Below are positions 22,272 to 33,352 of a DNA stretch of 64,000 nt, in pieces. Position numbers and translations under genes: made by a program. The notes under the pieces are model-generated. The model was given only the letters and a program-made list of their open reading frames with translations. It had not been told where the DNA came from and made no database searches. Every line of letters begins with the position of its first letter. The stretch's first letter is position 1. Location of the stretch: the NCBI RefSeq assembly GCF_000149955.1, contig NC_030992.1, positions 2,593,477 to 2,657,476 of the forward strand. Reading direction: 5' to 3'. The DNA is from Fusarium oxysporum f. sp. lycopersici 4287 (Eukaryota > Ascomycota > Sordariomycetes > Hypocreales > Nectriaceae).

Positions 22272-25200
22272 AGGAGAGAAGATTAAGCTCGTGGGGAGAA
22301 ATGGGGATATGGAGAAGTGGAGACGCGGAGGCGAAGCGCTACATCGAGACGAGATCGAAACCTGGAGATATTATTAACAGAACGAGCGTTTGCCGTGGAG
22401 ACGAGTCAATGTTGGTCTTGTGGGGAAATTCCTTCTTGAGTCGCGGAACATATTGACTCGTGGAGTATGTAGATGTTTTGTCACAAAAGTATTGGATATC
22501 AGAACTGTGTTCATCTGTGCGACTGGATACCCGGAGCCCCGGGGCGGCGCTATTGAACACGGGGTCGCGGGGTCGGGCTTGAACGGCGCCGGCCGGCGGC
22601 TTCAGTTTTCGTTCCATTGAGAAGGACATATACGAAGGATCGATCCATGCCTGATGTGGAAATGCTTGGGTACTTTGGCATGTTTGACGGAAAGAAACGC
22701 AAGTAGCAGGAGACACATTTATTAGACTGGAAGTAGATCAAAACCAATCCGCATAGCGCGGCTTTTTCTTGCCAGGCATATGAAAGGATATTACTGTTGA
22801 TCTCCTGCACCGTGTCCGTTCCGTCACACATAAATACTCAAGATTATCGTTGTTCTCACCCTCCATCACAAACCAAGGAAACGTGAGATATATTCCGTCA
22901 GATTCAGAACGGCTGAACGGTAGGCGGGAGGTTTCACCGTAACGAGGAAGTGATAAGCAGGAGGTTACTTACTAGGATCTTAGGACGGGAGTCGACCGAA
23001 CCTGTATGTATACTGTACTTTGGCCAAGGCTAAACTTGATACATCCCTGTCAGTAACCAGTACATACCAGTCCCTTGGGTTTCTAGACGACGACCAAATT
23101 AATTGCCGCTATTTTCTGCAAAATTTGAACTCTGTTTTGACAGTTGTTTCTAGAACTTCTGCAGAGAATACAGTGACACCAGGGACAGCTGTCAAGGGAG
23201 GAAAAATCCAACCACCAGAAAAACATCGATTCCGATTACATTGTGGCTCCCTCATGGCACCGTCAAAGTGCACCGTAATGTAATACTCAACTCACAATCA
23301 ACACAACACTGTGCTGATCTCCACAGTGTTTCCCCCTCATTGTTAATTTTCGTCCAACGTTGTGCTCCGTTAATTAACCACAAGGATGATGCAAGGAAGA
23401 GTTGTATTAATCGCGCGCATGCCCCGCGTCGGCGCGGACGTTTGATCGAGACATCCTGACATTTGGAGGAGACGGACGCCAAGCACTATGATCCATGATC
23501 CCAGCAATAGAGTTTCCTGACGGTGGTTTAGGAGGCCGCCAAGGGATATATGATGGCCCAACGAGGTGCTATTCTTTCACAGCGTGAATGGAAGGGCAAG
23601 CAGATAACAAGGCCGGCAGATGCATGCTTGAGTTTGATGACATGAGAGTACATTGTATGACAGAAGAGCGGTAGAGCACAATCCAGTGACGACGATGACT
23701 ACCGTATCAAAGATGACAGTAAAGGCTGAGCTGAGCCGAGCCAAGACCAGCCAAGCCAAGCTCGGTTGGACTGATGTGGCAGACCGGTGCAGTGACTTGC
23801 AGCCAACAACAAACCATTCAAAGCCCATGGACGAACCGAACCCTTCAGCGCAGAAGGACCCTGTAGACTTGTGCTCCCTATGCAGATCTGATCCCGATAG
23901 GGGTGATAAGGGCTATCTAGGGGACCGCGTTTCACATGCTTTCAGGGACAGATCTTGTATTGGATGGTCTGTGTTGCAGATAGATGCGATGCTGTACAAC
24001 CATGATCTCTCCTGTTTCGATATGAGCATGTCACTCGTTGCAATTGTGTTATTTCATGTCTCTTGTTTATTGTCAAGATCGCAACATAATTGTCGATTGC
24101 TGGACAAGGTAACACTTGTGAGACGGGTTTTGGCATGAATAATCATTTGGTGATAGCGCCCAGCCGAAGGTGGCCGTCTAGGCCATGGGGTGGATAACGG
24201 TGTCCCTTAGTGGGGCCGGACGGCATGGCTGATAGGGCTGCGGACCGGACTGGCGGGGCATGAGCGGACCCTGAGCGGAGCTGGCTTGACGTCACATAAA
24301 ACAACGGACCGAAACTGTGCGCGCAAAAAGAACGAAACAGGTACCAGATTTGCAAAGTATCGACGTAGCGACTCTTGATTCCGCGGTCTTGGTCGGGATA
24401 CAGTGGAGGTATAGAGCAGCTTGCGTGCATTTCTACCGTCGCCAATGCCTCTTCCTCCTGACGGTGACTGACTGTATTGGCGTCATGGATGAGCTGCTTA
24501 ACGGTGGATACTATCACCATTCAATCCGGTTTCTCTGGCGGAACTGGCGCTTGATGTCGTCGACCTTGCATTAATTCTCACGCCGAGAAATGAGCCCTGG
24601 AGGTTTGAGTTCGCGCCCGAGCCCTTGAAAAAGAATGGCCCCTGAAGAGAGACAGAGAGAGAGAAAAGCCACTGCGCTGTGAAGCCATCTGCAAGCCTCC
24701 CTGCAATATGAGACGTTCCCTGGCATGTTTGTCTGACTGGCTGAAAATGGCCGACACTGAGACCCTGATTGGAGCTACGAACCGTAACAGGGGAGCCTCA
24801 GGGTCCACACCAGAGAAAGAAATCTTTTCTGCAGCACATCTTTGCCGTTATCAGACGGTACGGTGGTACACCGTTTTATGCGGTGAGCTTTTGTTATCTG
24901 TCGCGATTCAGGGCAGCCAGATTAGAAAACTAGAATCAATTGGCGATCCCAAGCCGCGTCCTACGTCTGACAGGACGGATCATTGTTTTTAGAACATCGG
25001 TGGCACCGTGTTACTATAAACAGTCAGATATCATGAGTGCTTATGCCATGTACCACCGATTGATCCATGATCATGTATGTTGCTTCAAGAGAATGAGCTC
25101 CATTTGCGTTATTTACAACCTGTTGGTTGACAAGTGGGAACGAGGCATGTCTCGTATCTCAAGGACCTACGTATACTGTACTTGTTTCTGTGCCCGTGCC

Positions 25201-26075
25201 CGTGCCCGTGCCTGGCTTGTCATGACGTTCAAAGGATGCGAACTGAAGTTGAGAATGGGGTTGGTTTAGTGCGGCGACGGCGTCTAAGAAATGGAACCCA
25301 GGCACGGATGCAGACAGCAAAAACATCCATGACAGCCCGCCCCAGCCGCGAGTAGAGACAGCAGGTTATCAGAAGCTAGCGTAGCCAATACCATGTGTCC
25401 CCGTACATGGCAGCAGGGGACAATGGGTACCAAGTACCCACCTGTCTCGCTCTGGCAAGTACCTTTGTCGCTCAGACTTGAAAGCAACACCGTCATCGCC
25501 CTCCGCATCCCATCCCTTACCTCATACTGTATCTTAAAGTTTTTCTGCTGTAACCAAAACAATGCCTCACAAGAAATACGGTGGAACCGTTATTGTGGGT
25601 AAGGGGGAATCATCCATGGCTTGCCACGGTTTCGATTGACAGTGACTGACTCGGTTATTGGACCCCGAGCTACGTATCGACGGGCGTCTACCGAGATGCC
25701 ATGGATATTGATTTCGATTCGATATCGATCAGAGCCACGGCCAAGATGACGCCTTGTTTGGACATTGTATCCTCAGGAATCTTACGTACTTGCCAGTTGC
25801 TCTCCGCTTGACATCTAAATCTATAAAGCCCCAGATTTCTCCCACCGTTCTTGACGGTAGAACTCATCAGTCTCCATCATTCCCCAGATTCCATATCCAC
25901 TATCATCAACAATTACCAAACACACAAATAGCTTGACACTCCCCGAGTCATTTCTCAATAACCTCTGTTTGATTATCATTACTGGAAGCACCTACCGATA
26001 CCTCAACTTCACGCGTCTCGATTGTTACGCGTGCGCCTGAACAGGACCATATCCATTCCTAGCAACACCATCATC
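22272..26075. other. Intergenic, 3.8 kb, no supportable gene
   Basis: Short frames occur on both strands, but none shows a domain or a convincing exon chain. Low-complexity patches include AGCCAAG/AGCCGAG pentamers near 23,730-23,765 and a GTGCCC repeat at 25,190-25,213. The region 24,600-24,670 is purine-rich (GAGAGAGAC). The right end is the promoter of the HAD-family gene, with a TATA-like CTATAAAG near 25,822. I see no RIP-like AT-only block. Confidence 0.5.
25190..25213. repeat. Short GTGCCC tandem repeat
   Basis: Four near-identical GTGCCC hexamers in tandem, the last with one change. It lies in non-coding sequence. Confidence 0.9.
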
Positions 26076-27485
26076 ATGTCTTCACAACAGACCGAGTTCT
26101 TCAAGGACAACCTCCCCACCCAGCGTGAGGTCACCACCCCCGACTCTGTCCCCAGCTCTCCTGAGCTCGGAAGCTCTAGCTCAAGTGACAGTATCGCCAG
26201 TCTCGGGTCTCCCGCCTCTCCCATCTCCCCTCCCATCTCGCAGCCTGTCGCCGACTCGTTCGTTTTCGCTTTCGACATCGATGGTGTCTTGGTCCGTGGT
26301 GGACGAGCCATTCCTGAGGCCATCCAGGCCATGAAGGTTCTCAATGGCGAGAATGAGTATGGCATTCAAGTGTAAGTCGATTCATCCACAATATGCAGTC
26401 ATGATCCACCAACCCCGGATTTATTCTGGGGAGGTCCACTTAATAAACGGCATCGTGACTTTTACCCTGGCGTTGAACCGTGCAATGCTGACACCCCTCT
26501 TAGGCCTCACATCTTTCTCACCAATGGTGGTGGTAAGACTGAAGAGGAACGATGCGGCGACCTTTCAGGTCAGCTCAAGTGCGACATCAAGCCTGGCCAG
26601 TTCATCTGCGGCCACACTCCCATGAGGGAGATGGCTGAGAAGTATGGCACCGTCCTTGTCGTCGGTGGTGAGGGTGAGAAGTGCCGACATGTTGCTGAGG
26701 GCTATGGCTTCAAGGATGTTGTCACACCTGGTGATATCATCAAGCACAACGCCGCTACTACTCCCTTCCGCAAACTTACCGCTGAGGAGCATGCCAACTC
26801 CCGTGAGCGAGACTTCTCGGACGTTGTCATCGACGCTGTCTTTGTCTTCGCCGACTCTCGCGATTGGGCTGGAGACATTCAGATCATGCTCGACGTTGCT
26901 ATGTCCAAGGGTGGCCGTTTGGGTACCCGCAGTGAGACCAACGACGAAGGCCCCCCCTTCTACTTCTCTCATAACGATGTTGTCTGGTCTGCTGCACACG
27001 AGCATGTCCGTCTAGGTATGGGTGCCCTTCGCCGCATGTTCGAAGTTACCTTCAGGGATCTCACTGGCGGTAACGGCGTCCTACACACCCACGCCTTTGG
27101 AAAGCCTCAGGTTTCCACCTTCGAGTTTGCCTCTCGTCTGATGGGCCAGTGGCGTCAGACTGAGCATGGTCTTGTCGCTCCTCCTGAGACTGTCTACTTT
27201 GTCGGTGACACTCCTGAGAGTGATATCCGAGGCACCAACGCCGTGAACAAGGTTGCCGACAATGATTGGTACAGCATTCTCGTCAAGACTGGTGTCTACC
27301 AGGAGGGCACTGAACCCGCCTATAAGCCTCGAGTCACTGTTGAGAATGTTCTCGATGCTGTTAACCACGGCATCAAGCGTGAGATGGACAAGAAGGCTGC
27401 AAAGGGCCAGATCTCCAAGCCTGCCCTTATCCCCGAGTCTGGCATCACAGAGATTGCTGTCGACATGGATGGTATTACCATCTAA
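26076..27485 (+). CDS. HAD-superfamily hydrolase, CECR5/YKR070W type
   Basis: Two exons, join(26076..26371, 26504..27485), 425 residues, intron 132 nt. Start at ATG 26076; the frame is open upstream but has no earlier ATG. Residues 1-60 are Ser/Pro-rich. HAD motif I is FDIDGVL with Asp67 and Asp69. Next come HIFLTNGGG (motif II region with Thr), and motif IV GDTPESDIRGTN near the C-terminus with the metal-binding acidic residues. FGKPQVSTFEFA and the final DWYSILVKTGVY block are typical of subfamily IIA (CECR5) proteins. Yeast YKR070W is mitochondrial and its substrate is unknown, so I assign only phosphatase-like fold and metal site. No clear mitochondrial presequence is seen in this version. 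Strong codon preference for C-ending codons suggests good expression. No functional link to its neighbours is evident. Confidence 0.87.
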
Positions 27486-28535
27486 TCCAACTCGCACTCT
27501 TCACTTCAAACATTATATTTTGGGTTACCGTTTTTTTCCCCCTTTGGATTTCTGACGGAGTTTCGGGTATCTTTCCTTTGTTACACACAGCCATGCATTA
27601 CGAACAGTCCTTTACACAAGCATCTGCATAACGGCTTTTTGCAGGTGTCATGAGCACAATATACATAGAAGTCTTGAAGACACCGGATAGAACAGGAAAC
27701 ATCTGAATAGACGGATGGGTTCTAGATTCGAGGCTTTTCATCTTATCTAGCTAGATTCTTACCTTCTTTGATGCAGCACCCTACTATACCCTGATGAGCA
27801 TCACATCAAATCCCATAGAACAGCAAAAAGATAGAAAAAATCAAGGCTCTTATAATATCTTCAGGCAGCACTTTACGAAGTGATTAATTTCATAAACCAC
27901 AGAAAAAAACATCTTGAATTCACTTAGACTATTGAATTACCATCGTAGTAGGTGGAACAAATCACATCACAATCATTCAGAAGAAAGTTTGGGTCCATAA
28001 TCCAGTGGTGCATTTAGCGATGGAACATGGTGCAACTCCCGATCCCCTCGATTTTAACAAACACTGAGACCTTGTTCGACACATCATTGGTCCACTCCAC
28101 TGGCTTGATCAGCAACTCGTCTTCGGCAGGTAGTCCACTTATATCCATATTCACGACCGAAGCTCGCCTTGATCCCAAGGCCTGATGAAGTGCCTCTGTT
28201 GGCGTCACAATGAGGTCTGATCTTCACGATGTCACTGACCCATTGTTCCTTGACAGTGTCTTATCGAAAGCTTTGCCTCCCCCTGGATCTACATCAAGTA
28301 CTGGATATGAGAATGAGCCTCACGATGATGATTACGACGACGCCCACTAGACGGACTTGTGACAAAAGCCGCATGATACAGTCCGCAACTGTGTTCTCCA
28401 GTCAATCTCCACGCCGATGACTCGCCTGCAACCTCGTATCCGGTTTCCTTGATAGCTTTGGGCTGCACTATTCGATATCAACGCGAATATGAGTCTGAAG
28501 CAGCTAATTCTTCGGTAACCCGAACCTTTATTGAT
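27486..28535. other. Intergenic between convergent genes
   Basis: A 1.05 kb AT-rich stretch holding the 3' ends of the HAD gene (+) and the RAD51-like gene (-). A 64-codon frame on the minus strand (28,014-28,208) has no ATG context or domain that supports a gene. Confidence 0.55.
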
Positions 28536-29663
28536 TTAGTCTCGGGCGCTCTCGTCTCGCTCATCAGTATCCAAGGGTTGCCCTGGGTCCGCATCCTCTT
28601 CCAACGCTTTCTCATCAGCCTCCCTGAAGACGAAACCTCCCCACTGCGAGGTAGCAGCCCAGCCAGCTGCATCGACAATATCTTGTCTCTGCCTCTTCTG
28701 GTCCAAAGCTTCCTCTGCACTGATACCCGGTGCAAAGCCACGGACGTTCTCGCGATCAACACGTAGCCATCCCTTCCAGCCTGTTGTAATATCACCAGCT
28801 CCAACGCCACCCACAACGATAGTCCCCCACCATTCGCGACCGGCACTCGCCTTTGCGGCACTTCCATAGAGAAGAATGCCCTCTGCCTCGGCTACAAGAG
28901 CACGAGTATTGTCTGGGTCACTTCGTGCTGGGCGGTGGACGTAGACGTGTTGCAAATGAGATGGCGAACAAGTCAGGCGCGTGGTATCAAAACGACCTTC
29001 AATATCGATGACCAGAATGGCGTAGAGGTGCGGAGGGGTGATGAGGTTTGATATGAGCCTGTATAGTAGTGGCAGATGACGGCCAGATATGCCAAGACCA
29101 GCAGATTTTGTGACATGGAAGTGAGCTGCTGTGATCTCATCAAGTTCTGATATATGTGTAAGTTTGGTTGGCAGGATTTGAGGTTGATGCTGGACCTGAT
29201 CCCGACTGCTCAAGCGATTGGGATCTGGAGGGAGTGAAGAGCGTAAGTTTCGAAGGACCTGTATTGATATTTTAGTAAGTCTCTAAATTCAATAAGTAGC
29301 AGTCTGAGTGTCGCTCGAAAATGTAAGCCCTTATAGTTGGCCTGGATCAAAAGTGATGTTGACTTCACTCTTTCGGTGGCTCGAGGGTAAGCCACACCAG
29401 TTCGTAAGGTCTTTGATACGTGATATGTAAAGGTATTTCGAGGGTTTCGCCGTGATTAAACGAAAGCGAAACAAAGTCAAAAGAAGCCATAGCAGTGTGA
29501 TGGACTTCTCGCGACGATATCACAACATATCTAATCGTGGTGTGCTGAATGCTTGTGTCCAATAGGCAAAAAGCTTAGGCCCAAAATCTCGAGTTCAACT
29601 TACGTCTTCAAGGCTCATCTCAACAACCTCACCTAATATCCGACTCCCCGTTGCTGTCTCCAT
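28536..29663 (-). CDS. Divergent RAD51/XRCC2-like protein without Walker A
   Basis: Two exons, complement(join(28536..29258, 29604..29663)), 260 residues. Exon 1 encodes 20 residues (METATGSR...SLED), and a 345 nt intron with GTAAGT donor and CAG acceptor joins in phase to VLRNLRSS. Residues 100-115 (AILVIDIEGRFDTTRL) resemble the strand and Glu-x-x-F-x-x-x-R-L block that follows the P-loop in RAD51-family recombinases. The preceding stretch, residues 70-90 (TKSAGLGISGRHLPLLYRL), sits where the P-loop helix should be but lacks GKT. The tail is Asp/Glu-rich (ALEEDADPGQP) and low-complexity. If the family call is right, it is a nuclear non-ATPase recombination accessory protein, in the manner of XRCC2 or Shu-complex subunits. 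I see no DNA-binding motif. The long intron could hide a further exon. The gene is likely real because both exons are in phase, and it is tightly head-to-head with SOM1. Confidence 0.55.
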
Positions 29664-29747
29664 TCTGAGACCCCGAAAGATAGTAACTTGCCAGGGGCCT
29701 TTTATTTGGATGCTGATCGTTCAGTACGATCTTCGCTGTTCTTGACA
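29664..29747. promoter_or_regulatory. 84 bp bidirectional promoter
   Basis: Only 84 bases separate the start codons of the RAD51-like gene (-, 29663) and SOM1 (+, 29748). Both 5' leaders and the core promoters must overlap here or inside the genes. No CCAAT or TATA box is obvious. Confidence 0.7.
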
Positions 29748-30226
29748 ATGGGCTATCCGTGCCAAGTCTTCCACGCTTCAGAGCTTCCCGAGCGAGCGCA
29801 GACCAATCTAAGCGGCCGAAAGCGCAAATTGGATAAAGGGGTCAATAATGTCGAGCTCTCTGGATGCGAACTTCTCGAGATGCTGCAGTACAAGTGCGAA
29901 ATCAAAGAGCCCGTCAAGCCGGATAGTCCTGTACAATGCTTTGCGATTGAGCGATTGTTCCGGAAGTAAGTTCTCCCCCACCTGATCCTATAATGGCGCC
30001 CCAGACATAGGTATAATGTGTCACAAATGATCTGACGTGGGCTGTCTGCTCGTACAGATGTAAAGATAAAAAGGGCTCTTTTATGGTCGAGACGACGGCT
30101 TGGGAGGGCAAAGAGTATCCTCCGGTGGGACAGAAAAGTGATGATGGAAAACACAGCAAAGACAGGACGCCTCCTCAGCACTATCACTGGTCATCAAGTT
30201 GGCACGCGCCCGACGCAGCACGATAA
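29748..30226 (+). CDS. SOM1: Mitochondrial export protein Som1 (inner membrane peptidase subunit)
   Basis: Two exons, join(29748..29965, 30058..30226), 128 residues, intron 92 nt. The conserved core is CELLEMLQYKC and then VQCFAIERLFRKC followed by ETTAWEG. These give two CX9C motifs, the second completed only by splicing (its last Cys is the first full codon of exon 2). The order of cysteines, RLFR and ETTAWE is what I know of the fungal Som1 family. Yeast Som1 is a small subunit of the inner membrane peptidase that matures proteins sorted to the intermembrane space, and the CX9C layout fits that compartment. The N-terminal 50 residues are basic (SGRKRKLDKG) and the C-terminal 35 residues are polar and not conserved in my reading. 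Start ATG 29748 has A at -3. It shares an 84 bp promoter with the upstream gene. Confidence 0.82.
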
Positions 30227-30967
30227 ACCATCGATTTTAGATCAACCCAGGGCAACTTGCTATTGTCTCTGAATATCACATATAGCATGCTTACTTCTCA
30301 AGGGAGACTTTGACTCTCTTGTGAAACTCAACCGTCATTGCTAGCCCCAACAGTCTTCAGTCAAGCTGGGCATGCATCCCGTCGTGCGTACGACCGACCC
30401 AGGTAAAGAATAGGAAAAAAATGCAGCTTCAAATAATGCTTGGTTCTGCGATAGTTGACGTGAGGTTGAACATTAGAGCGCTGACTCACCTGCAGGGCTG
30501 CAAGAAGTTGATGACGGCATTGCCGGAATGGGCCGAGGTGCTCAGCAAGCAACATCTTTATCGAACCATTAGTTTACACAATCAGTACAAACTGGTACTA
30601 CTTGCTAGATTTCAGACTGAGATCTGGAACAAAATTGCTCCTATCGACCAACAGTTGATGAATGCATATCTAATTATAATTCGATCACAAGGACTGCCCT
30701 GTCGATCCCAGATATACTATCAGCCTCACGAATTGCACTTCAATAGCTCATTGCCAGCATTCCAAACATATTGAAACTCGTTGCCCTTGCCCATGAATAT
30801 AGAATGCACGAAGACCGTTTCAAATGAAGCGTTGGTGGTATTCTCTTCTCTACCCAGCTACACGACAAACGAAACATCGGCTAGCCGCCTAAACGTATCT
30901 ATGTGCACTCCCATCTCTCATTGCCCTTGCTTAAATGACCAAGTATCGTTTCGGTCCGTTGATTTTT
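30227..30967. other. Intergenic between convergent SOM1 and COX9
   Basis: A 741 bp AT-rich stretch. A 117-codon plus-strand frame (30,421-30,774) overlaps most of it. It has no recognised domain and the codon use looks like AT-rich non-coding DNA, so I do not call it. Confidence 0.5.
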
Positions 30968-31460
30968 TTACTCGTTCTTCTGGGCAGCTCGCTCCTCTTC
31001 GAGCTTGATGTAGTAGTTGTCGCGGGCGTTGGTTCGGGGCATGTGGAAGCCGTACCTGAATCGGAATGGTAAGCATATACTCCCAGCCTCGTGTCGTGTC
31101 ATCGGTGATATTGCTTACCAGAAGAAGTTGGCCATGACGAAGCCGGAGCCTGCGAGGTTGCTAGTCAGCTAGGTGCACTCCAACCAACCACATCATTCGA
31201 ATTGTCAGCCCCTCGAAGAATCCTCCTCTTGAAATATGTAATTGCCAATTCATGCAATCCGATTCAATCCGTGAGAGAAATCGACGTACCGAGGGCGATG
31301 CTGAGGTCCAGGACGAGGTTTCGTCGGAGCATCTAGCGCAGTTGTCAGTCCACGAAAAGCTCTGGTACCGGGAGGCTCAGGCTCCTCTGGCCCGGTCGAG
31401 TGCGAAAAGCGAGCCATTGAGTCGAAGGAAACATACACCGGTGATGGGTCGGACGGCCAT
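30968..31460 (-). CDS. COX9: Cytochrome c oxidase subunit VIIa (Cox9)
   Basis: A 61-residue protein from four exons, complement(join(30968..31055, 31119..31149, 31290..31332, 31437..31460)). Exon sizes from the start codon are 24, 43, 31 and 88 nt, and each junction is GT-AG and in phase. The product reads MAVRPITG, MLRRNLVLDLSIALG, SGFVMANFFW and YGFHMPRTNARDNYY, ending in EEERAAQKNE. It lines up over its whole length with yeast Cox9 (APITG start, one TM helix with a GFHM motif just after it, then a charged tail). It is a structural subunit of complex IV in the inner membrane, with one TM helix at about residues 14-34. No cleavable presequence is visible, as in yeast. It is head-to-head with MRPL22 over 286 bp. 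Because each exon is short, open-frame scans miss this gene. Confidence 0.92.
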
Positions 31461-31746
31461 TGTGACTAGTTTACTTTTGCGAAGCTGTTCGGGCGAAGGA
31501 GCGAGGCTTTCGAGAGAGTATAGAGGTGCTGGGGAGTTTCGATGTGGTCAAGCAGGTCCAAGTTGATTCCGAAGATGGGCTGATGTTAATCGCGCTAGCA
31601 CCCGAGTCACGTGTACGCTTATCGTCCGGCGTTCCGGTTGAACAACGGCGAATTATGCGGAAAAGAATCTCGCCCATTGAAACGACCTTCAGTTGGAAGA
31701 TACATAGAGAGTGGTCGGTTTGCAGAGCCCGACAATATCTGCAACC
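31461..31746. promoter_or_regulatory. Shared promoter of COX9 and MRPL22 with a CACGTG box
   Basis: 286 bp lie between the two start codons. A perfect CACGTG E-box at 31608-31613 sits almost midway. CACGTG is bound by bHLH factors of the Cbf1 type and is common upstream of respiratory genes in yeasts; its use here is inferred. Confidence 0.5.
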
Positions 31747-32883
31747 ATGAGTCTCCGATTTGCCGCGCGGCGGCTGGCAGTATCAGGTACGCCAACGCTC
31801 AGTCCGCCTTCTTTGCAACTCAATTGGCCCAGAAGCTACAGGGACTAATCAAGAGCTTTTCTCTATAGCAAGGACCGCACACCCTGTATCTAGTACACCA
31901 GCTCCTGTTTTCTCTGCTACTGTCGGACCCTCAGTACAACGACGGCATAAATGGGCTTCCAATCTCTTCAAAGGATGGGGCAAACCCCGGAATAAAGACG
32001 CTGGAGCTTCACCCGCACAGGACCCTACATCTCTGCTCGATGACCCCAAGAGCCGTGAAGAATATCTACAGAAGAGCATGTACAGCGGTGTGGAGGACAA
32101 CATTTTCCAGGACGAGATCGAAAAAGTCAGTACCGACACCACCCCGGGTGCCCCCGAGATCGAGCAAAAGACGAAAGAGAACATGGCCATGGTTGTGGAC
32201 CCCGATCCTCGAAGTCGAGTGCGTTGGCAGCGCAAGAAGGTTATTCAGATGGTTCGCCGCAACGGCCGTCTGACAAGAGACGAGCGCATTCAGATGTCAG
32301 AGCGCCAACTTCTGCACAAGAGCGAGTTCATGCCCACAAGTGTCAAGAAACTCGTAATGCTGGCCCGTCAGATCGCAGGAAAGAGCGTCGACGACGCCAT
32401 TGTGCAGATGAAGTGGTCCAAGAAGAAGATGGCAGCCGAAATCGGATATTACCTTGAGGAGGCTCGAGATTTGGCTATTGCACAGCGTGGTATGGGACTC
32501 GGAAAAGTCAACAATGAGATTTTGAAAACTCCCAAGAAGATCCAAACAGTCGATGGCAAATGGATTGAGATTGAGGACCCTACGCGAATGTATATCGCTC
32601 AATCGTGGGTTGGGAGGGGTCCCTGGCGTGGGAAGAGAATCGACTACAAGGGTCGTGGACGCATGGGCATCATCAGACATCCCAGCACAAGTATGCCCGC
32701 ATTGGTCACATATCTGGTTTTGAAATTACTAACTCATCTCTAGGTCTAACGGTATTACTCAAGGAAGAGAAGACAAGAATACGAGAGTACGAGGAGCGTG
32801 TGGAAAAGAAGAATAAGAAGGGACCCTGGGTGCATCTCCCCAACCGACCAGTATATGGACAGAGGCCATATTACTCGTGGTAA
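31747..32883 (+). CDS. MRPL22: Mitochondrial large-subunit ribosomal protein uL22m
   Basis: Three exons, join(31747..31786, 31869..32690, 32744..32883), 333 residues. Exon 1 supplies MSLRFAARRLAVS, a short Arg-rich amphipathic start typical of a mitochondrial presequence, and splices in phase to ARTAHPVSS. The uL22 core spans about residues 150-300: SEFMPTSVKKLVMLARQI and WSKKKMAAEIGYYLEEAR correspond to the helices of bacterial L22, and SWVGRGPWRGKRIDYKGRGR to its long loop that lines the exit tunnel. About 100 extra N-terminal residues and a C-terminal extension (WVHLPNRPVYGQRPYYSW) are usual for fungal mitoribosomal versions. The site of action is the mitochondrial matrix. It shares a promoter with COX9, so both are probably co-expressed. 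A read-through frame that begins before the intron is not the real N-terminus. Confidence 0.9.
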
Positions 32884-33352
32884 AACCACGACTGCCATCC
32901 GAAAATGGAGTTAAAAAGAAGAGACGGAGTCTTCAAGCGTCACCAGAGGCCACCATGTAATTTCTCATAGAAACTTGTAAGATATGTACAGTGAATGGGA
33001 TGTACACTTGACTGAGATTGACGTTTACACTCCAGTGCTAACTCGATTTACTTTGTTGTGATATATTAGCTCTGGCCTTATGTTCATAAAATAATCGTCC
33101 GACGTCGAGTTGGTTCAAATCTTGTTGCCACTCATGATTAACAAATCCATCAACGTCCGCCCTTCGCGGGTAAAACCATACTGTTTCATAAAGCGGTATG
33201 TGCTGGTGCCTTGCCGAGTGGCTAATATTGCACTACAATTAGACATGTGCTATGCAGTGATTAATAGAGTGCGTATGCGATTGTCATCTGCCATATATTG
33301 ATTCTGCTTAACCCCGTTTTAAACGCCGATATCTCCCACAAGCTAGCTTTGC
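32884..33352. other. Intergenic between convergent genes
   Basis: A 469 bp AT-rich stretch carrying the 3' ends of MRPL22 (+) and the CFEM gene (-). Nothing else was seen. Confidence 0.6.

Noticed and set aside
23653..24138. 161-codon plus-strand frame in the 22.3-26.1 kb gap
   Set aside because: Composition follows local AGCCAAG repeats; no recognisable family, no intron signals, no convincing leader.
26565..27497. Minus-strand frames of 138-146 codons
   Set aside because: They are antisense to the HAD gene and arise from its C-ending codon bias.
28014..28208. 64-codon minus-strand frame downstream of the RAD51-like gene
   Set aside because: No domain and no splice connection to the upstream exon, which already ends in a normal stop.
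30421..30774. 117-codon plus-strand frame between SOM1 and COX9
   Set aside because: No domain or signal, AT-rich codons, and it sits in the 3' flank of two convergent genes.
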